Below are positions 53,764 through 62,184 of a stretch of DNA of 64,000 nucleotides, piece after piece. Positions within the stretch are counted from its first letter, which is position 1. The number at the start of each line of letters is the position of its first letter. The notes under the pieces were generated by a model. It made no database searches and was not told where the DNA came from. It saw only the letters and a program-made list of their open reading frames with translations. This DNA comes from Pseudomonas fildesensis (lineage in GTDB: Bacteria > Pseudomonadota > Gammaproteobacteria > Pseudomonadales > Pseudomonadaceae): contig NZ_LFMW01000007.1 in the NCBI RefSeq assembly GCF_001050345.1, positions 1-64,000 of the forward strand. The letters are read 5' to 3'. The position numbers and the translations under genes were made by a program.

Positions 53764-54228
53764 ATGTTCTTCGGCGTTCTACTGATTATCACCTGGCTGG
53801 TCCTGCTGCTGCGCTACCCGGCCAAAGCCTTGCCGGTGTCGCTCGCCGCCGCCCTCGGGCTTGGCCTGGTGGGCGTGTGGGTGGTGTGGCTGGACAACCG
53901 CGAAGCCTCGCAACTGGCACGCCTGGAGTTGCGCATCGTCTACGCGCCCGAAGAATGCCCTGCCGACCGCCCGCTGAAGCTGACCCTGAACAACGGCAAC
54001 GACGTACCGCTGACCGAACTGCGCTGGCGCGTCGCCGCCTATGCGCCGGGTGACACGGTCAACCTCGCCGACAACGTCTACGCCGCCCCGCGCTACCGTG
54101 GCCCCGGCGAACTGCAGGCCGGCGCGACCTGGGACGATTGCCTGCCCACCCCACCACTACGCCCCGGCTACCGCCCGCAAACCCTGGAATTTCGCGCCGA
54201 GCACCTGCAAGGCAGTTTCTCGGACTGA
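53764..54228 (+). CDS. Membrane-anchored protein of unknown function
   Basis: The product has 154 residues. Two N-terminal hydrophobic segments (MFFGVLLIITWLVLLLRYP and VSLAAALGLGLVGVWVVWL) precede a soluble domain of about 100 residues, probably facing the periplasm. That domain has beta-sandwich-like strands (RLELRIVYAPEECPADRPLKLTLNN, LTELRWRVAAYAPG) and two Cys residues (in EECPADR and DDCLPTP) that may form a disulphide. No enzyme motif is visible. GAGGTGG precedes the ATG at 53764. Similar pseudomonad proteins are often labelled multidrug transporter, which nothing here supports. Confidence 0.75.
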   Translation: MFFGVLLIITWLVLLLRYPAKALPVSLAAALGLGLVGVWVVWLDNREASQLARLELRIVYAPEECPADRPLKLTLNNGNDVPLTELRWRVAAYAPGDTVNLADNVYAAPRYRGPGELQAGATWDDCLPTPPLRPGYRPQTLEFRAEHLQGSFSD

Positions 54229-54242
54229 CAAAGGATTGATTG

Positions 54243-55055
54243 ATGCCCAACGTACTGATCACCGGTTGCTCCAGCGGCATCGGCCGTGCCCTGGCTGATG
54301 CGTTTAAATCTGCCGGCTATGAGGTGTGGGCCAGCGCCCGCCGTCCGGAAGATGTCGCCCACTTATCCGCCGCCGGCTTCAACGCGGTGAAACTGGATGT
54401 CAACGACAGCGCTGCCTTGCAGCACCTGGCCGAGCAGTGGGGCGAACTGGATGTGCTGATCAACAACGCCGGTTATGGCGCCATGGGGCCATTGCTCGAC
54501 GGCGGCACCGAGGCGATGCAGCGCCAATTCGAGACCAATGTGTTCTCTATCGTCGGCGTGACCCAGGCGTTGTTCCCGGCCCTGCGGCGCAGCAAAGGCC
54601 TGGTGGTGAATATCGGCAGCGTTTCCGGTGTGCTGGTGACGCCGTTTGCTGGCGCCTACTGCGCGTCAAAAGCGGCCGTGCATGCATTGAGCGATGCGCT
54701 GCGTATGGAACTTGCACCGTTTGGCGTGCGGGTAATGGAAGTACAACCGGGGGCAATCGATACGAGTTTTGCGAAAAACGCCGGCGCCCAGGCTGAGCTG
54801 TTGATCAATGAACAGTCGCCGTGGTGGCCGTTGCGCGACGGCATTCGCGCGCGCAGCCAGGCCTCACAGGACAAGCCGACCCCCGCCAGCGTGTTTGCGG
54901 CGGATGTACTCAAGGCCGTCCAGCAATCTCGGCCTCCACGCCTGTTGCGCTCGGGCAATGGCAGTCGGGCCCTGCCGTTAATTGCCACCTTGCTGCCCAA
55001 GGCACTCCTGGAGAGGGTATTGAAAAACCGTTTTGGGCTGAGCAGAAACCTTTAA
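54243..55055 (+). CDS. Short-chain dehydrogenase/reductase
   Basis: This 270-residue NAD(P)-dependent oxidoreductase has the nucleotide motif TGCSSGIG at 7-14, NNAG at 74-77, the catalytic Ser126 and YCASK with Tyr139 and Lys143. Arg33-Arg34 after the second strand suggest NADP preference. The substrate is unknown. The ATG at 54243 has AAAGGA upstream; the TTG at 54240 is not used. It is 14 bases after the membrane-protein gene and probably shares its transcript. Confidence 0.9.
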   Translation: MPNVLITGCSSGIGRALADAFKSAGYEVWASARRPEDVAHLSAAGFNAVKLDVNDSAALQHLAEQWGELDVLINNAGYGAMGPLLDGGTEAMQRQFETNVFSIVGVTQALFPALRRSKGLVVNIGSVSGVLVTPFAGAYCASKAAVHALSDALRMELAPFGVRVMEVQPGAIDTSFAKNAGAQAELLINEQSPWWPLRDGIRARSQASQDKPTPASVFAADVLKAVQQSRPPRLLRSGNGSRALPLIATLLPKALLERVLKNRFGLSRNL

Positions 55056-55061
55056 CACCGG

Positions 55062-55514
55062 CTACCGGCTTCGAGGAATGGGCTCTGGAATCGGCACAAT
55101 CGGCTCCTGTGAACCCGCACGGAAATCGTAGACCAGGACATTACCGAGCAATGGCCCAACAAAATCCTTGAACTGATGATGCACTGGGTCGTAGTAGTCT
55201 GGATGGGTCACCTTTGGCGTTCCGACATAAAAGTTACGGTCACCTTCTGAACGAAAGCGCACGACAAATGCTTGCTCAAAACCCTTCTCTTGCCCTTCGA
55301 ATCCATTAGGCAGCCCACTGTCGATCGAGACGATATAGGGCTTTTTATCGCGCACACAGCGGTCAATCATGGTCAAAAACCGGGTGATGATTGCCTGGCG
55401 TTGTGCCGGTGTGACTGAAGGCTTATAGGCGAACAGCACAAGGTGATAGATATCGCCCGGCAGATAGCCGGGAGCGGTGAACTCTTTATCTGGAACGGTT
55501 CGTCGAGCAGGCAT
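55062..55514 (-). CDS. Stress-responsive A/B-barrel (Dabb) domain protein
   Basis: A 150-residue protein. After an N-terminal stretch of about 22 residues, the segment YHLVLFAYKPSVTPAQRQAII and FEQAFVVRFRSEGDRNFYVG with HPDYYDPVHHQF is the ferredoxin-like dimeric Dabb fold, related to olivetolic-acid cyclase and to plant stress proteins. The function is unknown. AGGA precedes the start. It converges on the SDR gene with 6 bases between the stops. Confidence 0.78.
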   Translation of the reverse strand: MPARRTVPDKEFTAPGYLPGDIYHLVLFAYKPSVTPAQRQAIITRFLTMIDRCVRDKKPYIVSIDSGLPNGFEGQEKGFEQAFVVRFRSEGDRNFYVGTPKVTHPDYYDPVHHQFKDFVGPLLGNVLVYDFRAGSQEPIVPIPEPIPRSR

Positions 55515-55725
55515 GGCAAATGTCCTTTTATGTGAACACTAAAAACTGTCGCAGTGGTTCAGAGAAGATAGCAACGCAACTGAGTGGACTGTTGTCGGCC
55601 TTGGATTCCTTCGCCATAACCTTCACGATGGCAGCAGCCCTGACACTGCTGCCTCTTTTCGCAGTGCTGCGCCTGGAGGCTTCCAGAGTACGGGCACTGC
55701 TCCACCCTGCCAGCGAGACTCACCA

Positions 55726-56127
55726 ATGATCGACTACAGCGACTTTTTCGAAGAAGTGATCCAGACCCATGTCGAGATCGAGCAATGGTTTGCCGGGGTT
55801 GCGCCTGAAGGCACCCTGCAGAATCTGCTGGCCCGCTTCTCGCCGGAGTTCAGCATGATTGCGCCCGCCACCGGCACGCGGGTCAATACGGCGGGGGTCA
55901 ATGCCCTGTTCACTCGCTTGGGTGGCATGCGGCCGGGATTGAAAATCACCTTGAGTGAAATGACCGGCATCGACCGACATGCGCGTGGCGCCACCGTCAC
56001 ATACCGCGAGCATCAGATTGATAACAGCGGCACGCAGACGGATCGGCGTGCCACGGTAGTGTTCGAAAAACAGGCCAGTGGTGCGCTGCTGTGGCGTCAC
56101 CTGCATGAGACCTTTATCAAGGCTTAA
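55726..56127 (+). CDS. NTF2-like protein (DUF4440 type)
   Basis: This 133-residue cytoplasmic protein starts MIDYSDFFEEVIQTHVEIEQW, with a long helix followed by strands (FSMIAPATGTRV, ATVTYREHQID, RRATVVFEKQ) of the NTF2 fold. The end LWRHLHETFIKA is typical of this subgroup. No catalytic residues can be assigned. The 210 bases upstream to the Dabb gene hold a short open frame (55520-55729) that I do not accept. It ends next to a hairpin made from a single REP core. Confidence 0.75.
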   Translation: MIDYSDFFEEVIQTHVEIEQWFAGVAPEGTLQNLLARFSPEFSMIAPATGTRVNTAGVNALFTRLGGMRPGLKITLSEMTGIDRHARGATVTYREHQIDNSGTQTDRRATVVFEKQASGALLWRHLHETFIKA

Positions 56128-56138
56128 CTCGGTCAAAT

Positions 56139-56165
56139 GTGGGAGGGGGCTTGCTCCCTCCCACA
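56139..56165. repeat. Collapsed REP hairpin acting as shared terminator
   Basis: The arms TGTGGGAGGG and CCCTCCCACA enclose only GGCTTGCT, so a REP unit has become a compact hairpin. It fills the gap between two convergent genes, 11 bases after one stop and 3 before the other, and is well placed to end both transcripts. Confidence 0.7.
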
Positions 56166-56167
56166 GT

Positions 56168-57028
56168 TCAGTTCGGCGTTTGGTTGACGATAACGGTGCA
56201 GGTGATGCCAGCCGCCAACATCACGCCCTCCGGCACTTCATCAATATGAATCCGCACCGGCACGCGCTGGGCCAAACGCACCCAATTGAACGTCGGGTTC
56301 ACATCGGCAATCAGCTCGCGGCTCTCGGGGTTGTCGCGGTCGTAGATGCCGCGCGAGATGCTTTCTACGTGACCCTTGAGGGTCTCGCCACTCATCAATT
56401 GCATGTCGGCTTTATCCCCGACTTTGACGTGGGGCAGTTTGGTTTCTTCGAAGAAGCCGTAGACCCAGAACGAGTTCATATCGACCACGGCCATCTTGGC
56501 TTCGCCGATACGCGCGTAGTCGCCACGGTGCACGTTGAGGTTGGTGACATAACCGTCGACCGCCGCCAGCACTTGGGTGCGCTTGAGATTGAGTTCGGCC
56601 GCTTCCAGTTGCGCCAGCGCGTGCTGGTAATCGGCCAGGGCCGAGTCGGCGATGTTGCTGGCGTCGTCGCGGTTTTCCCTGGAGATGACCAGGGCATCGA
56701 GGTCGGCGCGGCGGTGGGCGTTGACCTTGCGCATTTCCCAGGTGGCTTTACGCGACGCAACCAATGATTGCGCCTGCTTGACCGCGATGCGGTAGTGCTC
56801 GGGGTCTATCTGCATCAGCAGGTCGCCCTTTTTCACCAACTGGTTGTCACGCACCGGCACATCAACCACTTCACCGGTGACGTCGGCAGCAACGTTGATG
56901 ATGTCGGCGCGTACACGGCCGTCGCGGGTCCAGGGCGTTTCCATGTAGTGCACCCACAGCGTGCGGCCCATCCAGATCGCCAAAGCCAGTACCAGCAAGG
57001 TGGCGAGCAGGCTGAAAAACTTTTTCAT
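56168..57028 (-). CDS. Membrane-fusion protein of an AaeAB-like efflux pump
   Basis: This 286-residue periplasmic adaptor is anchored by an N-terminal helix (FFSLLATLLVLALAIWMGR). It has lipoyl-like and barrel-sandwich parts: VTGEVVDVPVRDNQLVKKGDLLMQIDP, a short helical hairpin, then AAVDGYVTNLNVHRGDY and FEETKLPHVKVGD. It resembles AaeA, which exports p-hydroxybenzoate and related aromatic acids in E. coli. It is the last gene in the order OMF, FUSC permease, DUF1656, MFP. The substrate here is inferred only. Confidence 0.88.
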   Translation of the reverse strand: MKKFFSLLATLLVLALAIWMGRTLWVHYMETPWTRDGRVRADIINVAADVTGEVVDVPVRDNQLVKKGDLLMQIDPEHYRIAVKQAQSLVASRKATWEMRKVNAHRRADLDALVISRENRDDASNIADSALADYQHALAQLEAAELNLKRTQVLAAVDGYVTNLNVHRGDYARIGEAKMAVVDMNSFWVYGFFEETKLPHVKVGDKADMQLMSGETLKGHVESISRGIYDRDNPESRELIADVNPTFNWVRLAQRVPVRIHIDEVPEGVMLAAGITCTVIVNQTPN

Positions 57029-57038
57029 CGGGGCATTC

Positions 57039-57239
57039 TCAACGGTAGACGGTCAGCGCCAGGGCGCCGAACAGGCAAACGAACAGGCTCAGGCGCAGCA
57101 ACGCCGGGTGCCAGAAAAAACGGTACAGGTCGAACCCGGCCAGGAAGCGGTCCAGGGCCCAGGCCAGCCCTGCCGCGAGCAAAAACATCAGGGTCATGGT
57201 CGGCATGTAAATACCGTGGAAGGCGATTTCACGAGGCAT
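57039..57239 (-). CDS. DUF1656 small membrane protein (AaeX-like)
   Basis: This 66-residue protein has two membrane segments (TLMFLLAAGLAWALDRFL and LSLFVCLFGALALTV) after the start MPREIAFHGIYMPTM. DUF1656/AaeX proteins accompany AaeAB-type pumps, probably as an accessory subunit whose role is not established. Its ATG overlaps the end of the FUSC gene by 11 bases, so it depends on upstream translation. Confidence 0.88.
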   Translation of the reverse strand: MPREIAFHGIYMPTMTLMFLLAAGLAWALDRFLAGFDLYRFFWHPALLRLSLFVCLFGALALTVYR

Positions 57240-59406
57240 GCGGGGCTCCTTTGAGGGCCGCCAGTGGCGATTGCGGGTCCAGCAGCGAGGTGCGGATAAA
57301 GTGCAGGTAGCTTTTCACCCGGCGCAGGGCCGAGGTGTCGAAGTGCGGGGCGAAGGGTTCGTCGGTGGCCTGTACACGGCTGATCGCATGGTCGACGGCG
57401 ATCAGCCCGCGCTCCAGGTTGCTCGCCCTGGGCTGCAGGAACAGCCGCACCAACGAGCGGCCCATCACCCGGATCGCCTGGCGCCAGGGCTGGGATTCGG
57501 CATAGGCAGGGTGCACCGGCAAAATCGCCTGTTCCTTGCGCAGCTCGATGATCGCGTGGCCGACTTCCAGCACCACGAACATCCAGCGCAGCAGGTCGCG
57601 CTGCACCTGTGGCTGGCCGACGGCGAGGCCGTAGGCCTGGTGCAGCAGGTCGCGGGTGCGGCTTTCGAAACTCGACGCCAGCCCCTTGAGCTTGCCGCTG
57701 ATCGCGTACACCACTTGTTCGCGCAGGTCTTGCTCCAGGCGTCGCCACAGCCACCGGCTGTTGGGCGGCAGGATGATCGCCCCCGCCGCCGCGCACACCA
57801 GCATGCCGATGATCATCGCGATGTAGTCGTTGATGAAGGCGTAGGGGTTGTAGACGGTGAGGTTGTCGGGCACCGAGCCGGTGCTGAAGAAGATCAGCAG
57901 GCCGACGCCCACCCCGGCGTATTGCGGACGCGAGGCGAGGAAGGCGCCGAGGATGATCACCGGGGCGAGCATCACGCACAGCAGTGGGAAGCCATCGATC
58001 CAGGGGAATACGAAAAACATCTCCACGAAACCCACCAGCGCGCCGATCAACGTACCGCAGGCCATCTGGAACGCCATACGCTTGGGATTCGGCGTGGCAG
58101 CGGACAAACCGACGGTGGCCGCTGCGATCAGGGTCATGGTGGCACCGCTCGGCCACGCCGTGGCCACCCAGTAACTGCCGAGCACGATCAGGATGAACGA
58201 GGCGCGAATTCCCGAGGCGGCGCAGGCCAGCCAGTTGGTCTTGGGGCTAAAGGTCTCGTCCCACTGTTCGCGCGCATGGCTGTGATCGGCCAGGGAAGCG
58301 TGGGTTTGCGCGTAGTTGTGCAGGTCGTCGACAAAGCGGTAAAGCAGCTCGTAGGCGGTATGGAAATCCAGCTGCTCGGCTTCGCTCGGGTTGCCCTCCT
58401 GGAAGGTCGTGCGCAGGCTGCGCACCTTGGCGGGCAGGCCGTCCTTGTAGGCGCTGAGTTGGTTGACTAGGCGCGCAGCGTCGGGGCTGGTCAGGGCGCG
58501 GCCGGAGAAACCGTCGAGCAGTTCGGCCAGGTCCTGCAGGCCGGGTTTGATCGCGGCGACCACAGGGTCTGCGGCATCGGTGCGCAGGCGTTCAAGCAAC
58601 TGGTGCAAGGCATTGAAGCGCGTGGTGATGCTCATGAACTCGCTGTTGAGGCGACTGAGCCGGCCGTTGCGTCGGCGCATGTGCGGGTCTTCAAACACAG
58701 TGACGCTGCGCAGCCCTTCCAGGCCCACGGCCTGGGCGATAAAGCGTACGTTGCTGCTTTCAAAATCTTCGCGCTGGCTGCGCCCCCGCAGGCCGTCGGT
58801 GACGAACAGTGCGAACACGCCAAAGCGTTGATACAGCGCGTTGCGCATGGCGGCGCTGGAGGTCTGCGGCAGGATCGCGGCGCTGACCAGCGTGGCGCAC
58901 AGAATCCCCAGGGAGATTTCCAACACCCGCCACACGGCGGCCATAAAGGCGCCGTCCGGATGCGCCAGGGCAGGCAAGCCGACCATCGCCGCCGTATACC
59001 CCGCCAGCACAAAACCATAGGCGCGAAAGTTGCGGTTGCGCGTCGCACCGGCGGTGCAAATCCCCACCCAGATCGCCAGTGCCCCTAGAAACAGCTCGGT
59101 GTTCTGCGCAAACAAGGCGATCAGCAGCACCATCACCGCCGACCCCGTCAGCGTGCCGAGGAAGCGATAGAAGCTCTTGGCAAACACCTGGCCGCTCTGC
59201 GGTTGCATCACGATAAATACGGTGATCATCGCGGTGCGCGGTTGCGGCAGCTCCAGGCGCATCGCCAGCCACAGCGTGAGGAACGCGGCGATCAGTACTT
59301 TGAAGATGTACACCCAGGTCACGCCGTCGCTGCGTGCCCAGTCGAAAAAACCACGGCGCCACTCAAGGGAGTGCAACCAGCGCAGCGGTGCAGGCAAGGG
59401 AGTCAT
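57229..59406 (-). CDS. FUSC-family efflux permease (AaeB-like)
   Basis: This 725-residue inner-membrane protein has two clusters of membrane segments: one near the N terminus (AFLTLWLAMRLELPQPRTAMITVFIVMQPQSG) and one from about 395, with SGIRASFILIVLGSYWVAT and a ten-residue loop before MTLIAAATVG. A large soluble region lies between them. The family (FUSC, PF04632 type) includes E. coli AaeB, an aromatic carboxylic acid exporter. AGGA precedes the start by about 5 bases. It follows the outer-membrane-factor gene by 10 bases. Confidence 0.88.
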   Translation of the reverse strand: MTPLPAPLRWLHSLEWRRGFFDWARSDGVTWVYIFKVLIAAFLTLWLAMRLELPQPRTAMITVFIVMQPQSGQVFAKSFYRFLGTLTGSAVMVLLIALFAQNTELFLGALAIWVGICTAGATRNRNFRAYGFVLAGYTAAMVGLPALAHPDGAFMAAVWRVLEISLGILCATLVSAAILPQTSSAAMRNALYQRFGVFALFVTDGLRGRSQREDFESSNVRFIAQAVGLEGLRSVTVFEDPHMRRRNGRLSRLNSEFMSITTRFNALHQLLERLRTDAADPVVAAIKPGLQDLAELLDGFSGRALTSPDAARLVNQLSAYKDGLPAKVRSLRTTFQEGNPSEAEQLDFHTAYELLYRFVDDLHNYAQTHASLADHSHAREQWDETFSPKTNWLACAASGIRASFILIVLGSYWVATAWPSGATMTLIAAATVGLSAATPNPKRMAFQMACGTLIGALVGFVEMFFVFPWIDGFPLLCVMLAPVIILGAFLASRPQYAGVGVGLLIFFSTGSVPDNLTVYNPYAFINDYIAMIIGMLVCAAAGAIILPPNSRWLWRRLEQDLREQVVYAISGKLKGLASSFESRTRDLLHQAYGLAVGQPQVQRDLLRWMFVVLEVGHAIIELRKEQAILPVHPAYAESQPWRQAIRVMGRSLVRLFLQPRASNLERGLIAVDHAISRVQATDEPFAPHFDTSALRRVKSYLHFIRTSLLDPQSPLAALKGAPHAS

Positions 59407-59416
59407 GAAATCCTAC

Positions 59417-60928
59417 TCAGTGATCAAACACGGCGAGCGCCGCCGGGGTCTTGCTCGGGAGGGTCCTGGTATCCTGCGGCACGTCGTTGCCCGCACCGAG
59501 GCCACCACCCAGGGCAGTCACCAGTTCGGCATGGGCGCTCAGGCGCGCGGCCTGCACCTGTTGCTCGATCTGCTGCTGGCGGAACAGCAGAGTCTGGGCG
59601 TTCAGCACATTGAGGTAGTCGGTGAGGCCGCGCTGGTAGGCGATCATCGCGATGTCGTAGGTTTTCTGCGCCGAGGCTACCGATTGCGCGGCGAACAACG
59701 ACTGCTTGTCCATCGACTCGCGGCGGATCAACTGGTCGCTGATGCCCTTGAGCGCATTAATCAGGGTCTGGTTGTAGCGCGCCACGGCGATGTCATAACC
59801 GGCGCTGGCTTCACCCAGCTCCGCGCGCAATCGGCCGCCGTCGAAGATCGGCAGGGTGATCGCCGGGCCGACGTTGTAGTTGAATTTCTTGCCGGCCAGA
59901 AACCCCAGCATGCCGCCGCCGGTGGCCATGTAGCCGAGGCTGCCGACCAGGTCGACGTTGGGGTAGAAGCCGGCATGCGCCACATCAATGCCACGGGCTT
60001 GTGCCGCGACCTGCCAGCGGCTGGCGACTACGTCCGGGCGTTGGCCGAGCAATTGCGCGGGCAGGCTCGATGGCAGTTTCAGCGGCGCGGCGAGGGATAA
60101 GGTCGGCCGCTGCAGTGGTGCGCCCTCCCCCGGCCCCTTGCCGGCCAAAGCCGCCAGCTGGTTACGGCTCAGGGCGATTTCTTCGTCGAGCGCGTCGAGT
60201 TGGCGATGGGTTTCCGGCAACGGGGTCTCGGCCTGGCTGACGTCGAAATGCGTGCCGATCCCTGCGTCCAGGCGCTTGTTGGCCAGGTCGAGAATCTGCT
60301 GTTGCTGGGCCAACGTGGCCGCGACGATATCGCGGTTGGCGTAATGCAATGACAGCTGGATATAGGCGCGCACCACGTTGTTCTGCAGTTCGAGCTGGGC
60401 CTGGCGCGCTTCGGCGGCGCTCATGTGTGCCAGGTCGACCGCACGCTCGGTGGCGTTGCTTTCGCGGCCCCACAGGTCGAGGGCGTAGCTGAAGCCCAGG
60501 GAAGCATTGTTGTCCCAAGTATTGGCGCCGCTCAGCTCGCCCGGGCCGTAGAACTGATCCTTCGGCCAGTTATGGCGCTTGAGAGTGGTGTCGCTGTTGA
60601 TCTGCAACGACTCGGCCGACTCGGCCACCCCGGCCATGGCCCGCGCTTCACGCACCCGCGCGGCGGCCATGGCCATGCTCGGGCTGTCGTGAGTGGCGAG
60701 TTGGACCCAGCGGTTGAGTTGGGGGTCGCCGTAGGCTTGCCACCATTGGGCGGTGGGCCAGTGAGCGTCCTGGGCGGCGCTCTGGATTGCTTCGTCGGTG
60801 GCCAGGTGATTGGCGTTCAGGGCCTGGCCCTGTGGGGCGATGCCTGCGGTTCCGATGCAGCCGCTGATTGCTAACGATAAAGCCCAAACACTGAGAGTCT
60901 TCAGCTCTCTGCTGATGCGACGCGGCAC
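59417..60928 (-). CDS. Outer-membrane factor lipoprotein (NodT/OprM type)
   Basis: This 503-residue channel has the lipobox ISGC with Cys24 and the duplicated OEP domains of TolC-like proteins (AAARVREARAMAGVAES, FDVSQAETPLPETHRQLDALDEEIALSRNQLAALAG). It would connect the adaptor to the outer membrane. It starts with GTG at 60928, backed by AGGAA about 8 bases upstream. It is the first gene of the operon. E. coli aaeXAB lacks a dedicated outer-membrane gene, so this locus is self-contained. Confidence 0.9.
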   Translation of the reverse strand: MPRRISRELKTLSVWALSLAISGCIGTAGIAPQGQALNANHLATDEAIQSAAQDAHWPTAQWWQAYGDPQLNRWVQLATHDSPSMAMAAARVREARAMAGVAESAESLQINSDTTLKRHNWPKDQFYGPGELSGANTWDNNASLGFSYALDLWGRESNATERAVDLAHMSAAEARQAQLELQNNVVRAYIQLSLHYANRDIVAATLAQQQQILDLANKRLDAGIGTHFDVSQAETPLPETHRQLDALDEEIALSRNQLAALAGKGPGEGAPLQRPTLSLAAPLKLPSSLPAQLLGQRPDVVASRWQVAAQARGIDVAHAGFYPNVDLVGSLGYMATGGGMLGFLAGKKFNYNVGPAITLPIFDGGRLRAELGEASAGYDIAVARYNQTLINALKGISDQLIRRESMDKQSLFAAQSVASAQKTYDIAMIAYQRGLTDYLNVLNAQTLLFRQQQIEQQVQAARLSAHAELVTALGGGLGAGNDVPQDTRTLPSKTPAALAVFDH

Positions 60929-61110
60929 TGCTGCGAATTCCTGAGGTGGGTGTTGCGGGGAAGGTGGCGCAATTCTAGGCGGCGAGAGGAATGGCGATAA
61001 GCTGGTATTCCTGTGAATCTTTGTTACCGTTCAGGCGATAATCCGTTGGTAGGGATCACTGGACGGCGTAACTTTCTGTCACAATTTGTTATCTCCCCTG
61101 AGAACACTCC

Positions 61111-62079
61111 ATGGACACTTTGCAAAACATGCGCGCTTTCAGTTGCGTCGCCGAAGCCGGCAGCTTCACTGCCGCCGCCGTGCAACTGGACACCACCACT
61201 GCCAATATCTCGCGCGCGGTCTCCACCCTGGAGGCCCATCTGCAAACCCGCTTGCTCAATCGCACCACCCGCCGCATTGCGCTGACCGAAGCCGGCAAAC
61301 GTTACTTGCTGCGCTGCGAGCAGATCCTGGCCTACGTCGAAGAAGCCGAGGCCGAAGCCAGCGACGCCCACGCGCGCCCCTCCGGGCAGTTGAAAGTGCA
61401 CACCATGACCGGTATCGGCCAGCATTTCGTCATCGACGCGATTGCCCGCTACCGCCGCACCCACCCGGACGTGACGTTCGACTTGACCCTGGCCAACCGT
61501 GTGCCGGACTTGCTCGACGAGGGCTACGACGTGTCCATCGTGCTGGCCAGTGAATTGCCGGATTCAGGGTTTGTGTCCCAACGCCTGGGCATCACCTACA
61601 GCATCGCCTGCGCCTCGCCGGATTACGTCAAGGCCAAAGGCTGCGCCCAGCGCCCCCATGACTTGCTCAACCACGCCTGCCTGCGCCTGGTCAGCCCGGT
61701 GATCCAGCTGGACAAATGGACCTTCAACGGCCCCGAAGGCCAGGAAAGCGTGGCCATCAACACCTCGCCGTTCCTGGTGAACTCGGCCGATGCGATGAAA
61801 ACCGCGATCACCAGCGGCATGGGCGTCGGTCTGCTGCCGGTGTACGCCGCGATCGAAGGCCTGCGCAACGGCACGCTGGTGCGGGTCATGCCCACCTACC
61901 GCTCCCAGGAGCTGAACCTGTACGCCATCTACCCGTCACGCCAGTACCTGGATGCGAAGATCAAGACCTGGGTGGAATACCTGCGCGGTTCGCTACCGGA
62001 GATCCTGGCGGCGCATCAGGCGGAATTGGTGGCGTATGAATTGAGTGGCAGCCTCAGCGGGGCGCGGTTGGCGAACTGA
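61111..62079 (+). CDS. LysR-family regulator divergent from the efflux operon
   Basis: This 322-residue LysR regulator has an N-terminal winged helix (MRAFSCVAEAGSFTAAAVQLDTTTANISRAVSTLEAHLQ) and a periplasmic-binding-like effector domain from about residue 90. It lies head to head with the OMF gene across about 182 bases, the usual layout for an activator such as AaeR controlling aaeXAB. The effector is probably an aromatic acid, which is inferred. A perfect palindrome follows the stop. Confidence 0.9.
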   Translation: MDTLQNMRAFSCVAEAGSFTAAAVQLDTTTANISRAVSTLEAHLQTRLLNRTTRRIALTEAGKRYLLRCEQILAYVEEAEAEASDAHARPSGQLKVHTMTGIGQHFVIDAIARYRRTHPDVTFDLTLANRVPDLLDEGYDVSIVLASELPDSGFVSQRLGITYSIACASPDYVKAKGCAQRPHDLLNHACLRLVSPVIQLDKWTFNGPEGQESVAINTSPFLVNSADAMKTAITSGMGVGLLPVYAAIEGLRNGTLVRVMPTYRSQELNLYAIYPSRQYLDAKIKTWVEYLRGSLPEILAAHQAELVAYELSGSLSGARLAN

Positions 62080-62085
62080 AGACAT

Positions 62086-62115
62086 CTGTAGGAGCGAGCT
62101 TGCTCGCTCCTACAG
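62086..62115. repeat. Perfect 30-base REP palindrome
   Basis: The arms CTGTAGGAGCGAGC and GCTCGCTCCTACAG pair without mismatch around TT. It lies just after the LysR gene and may terminate it. The TGTAGGAG start links it to the REP family at 51874. Confidence 0.8.
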
Positions 62116-62184
62116 TGGTGTTGTGTTGAGGGGATAAATGTTAGGTTGCTTAGCATTCTTCCGTAGTCGATGAGCCCGCCTGCA

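Noticed and set aside
55520..55729. A 69-residue plus-strand open frame between the Dabb and NTF2-like genes
   Set aside because: It has a membrane-like stretch, but no ribosome site, and it runs into the start of the next gene. It is more likely upstream non-coding DNA.
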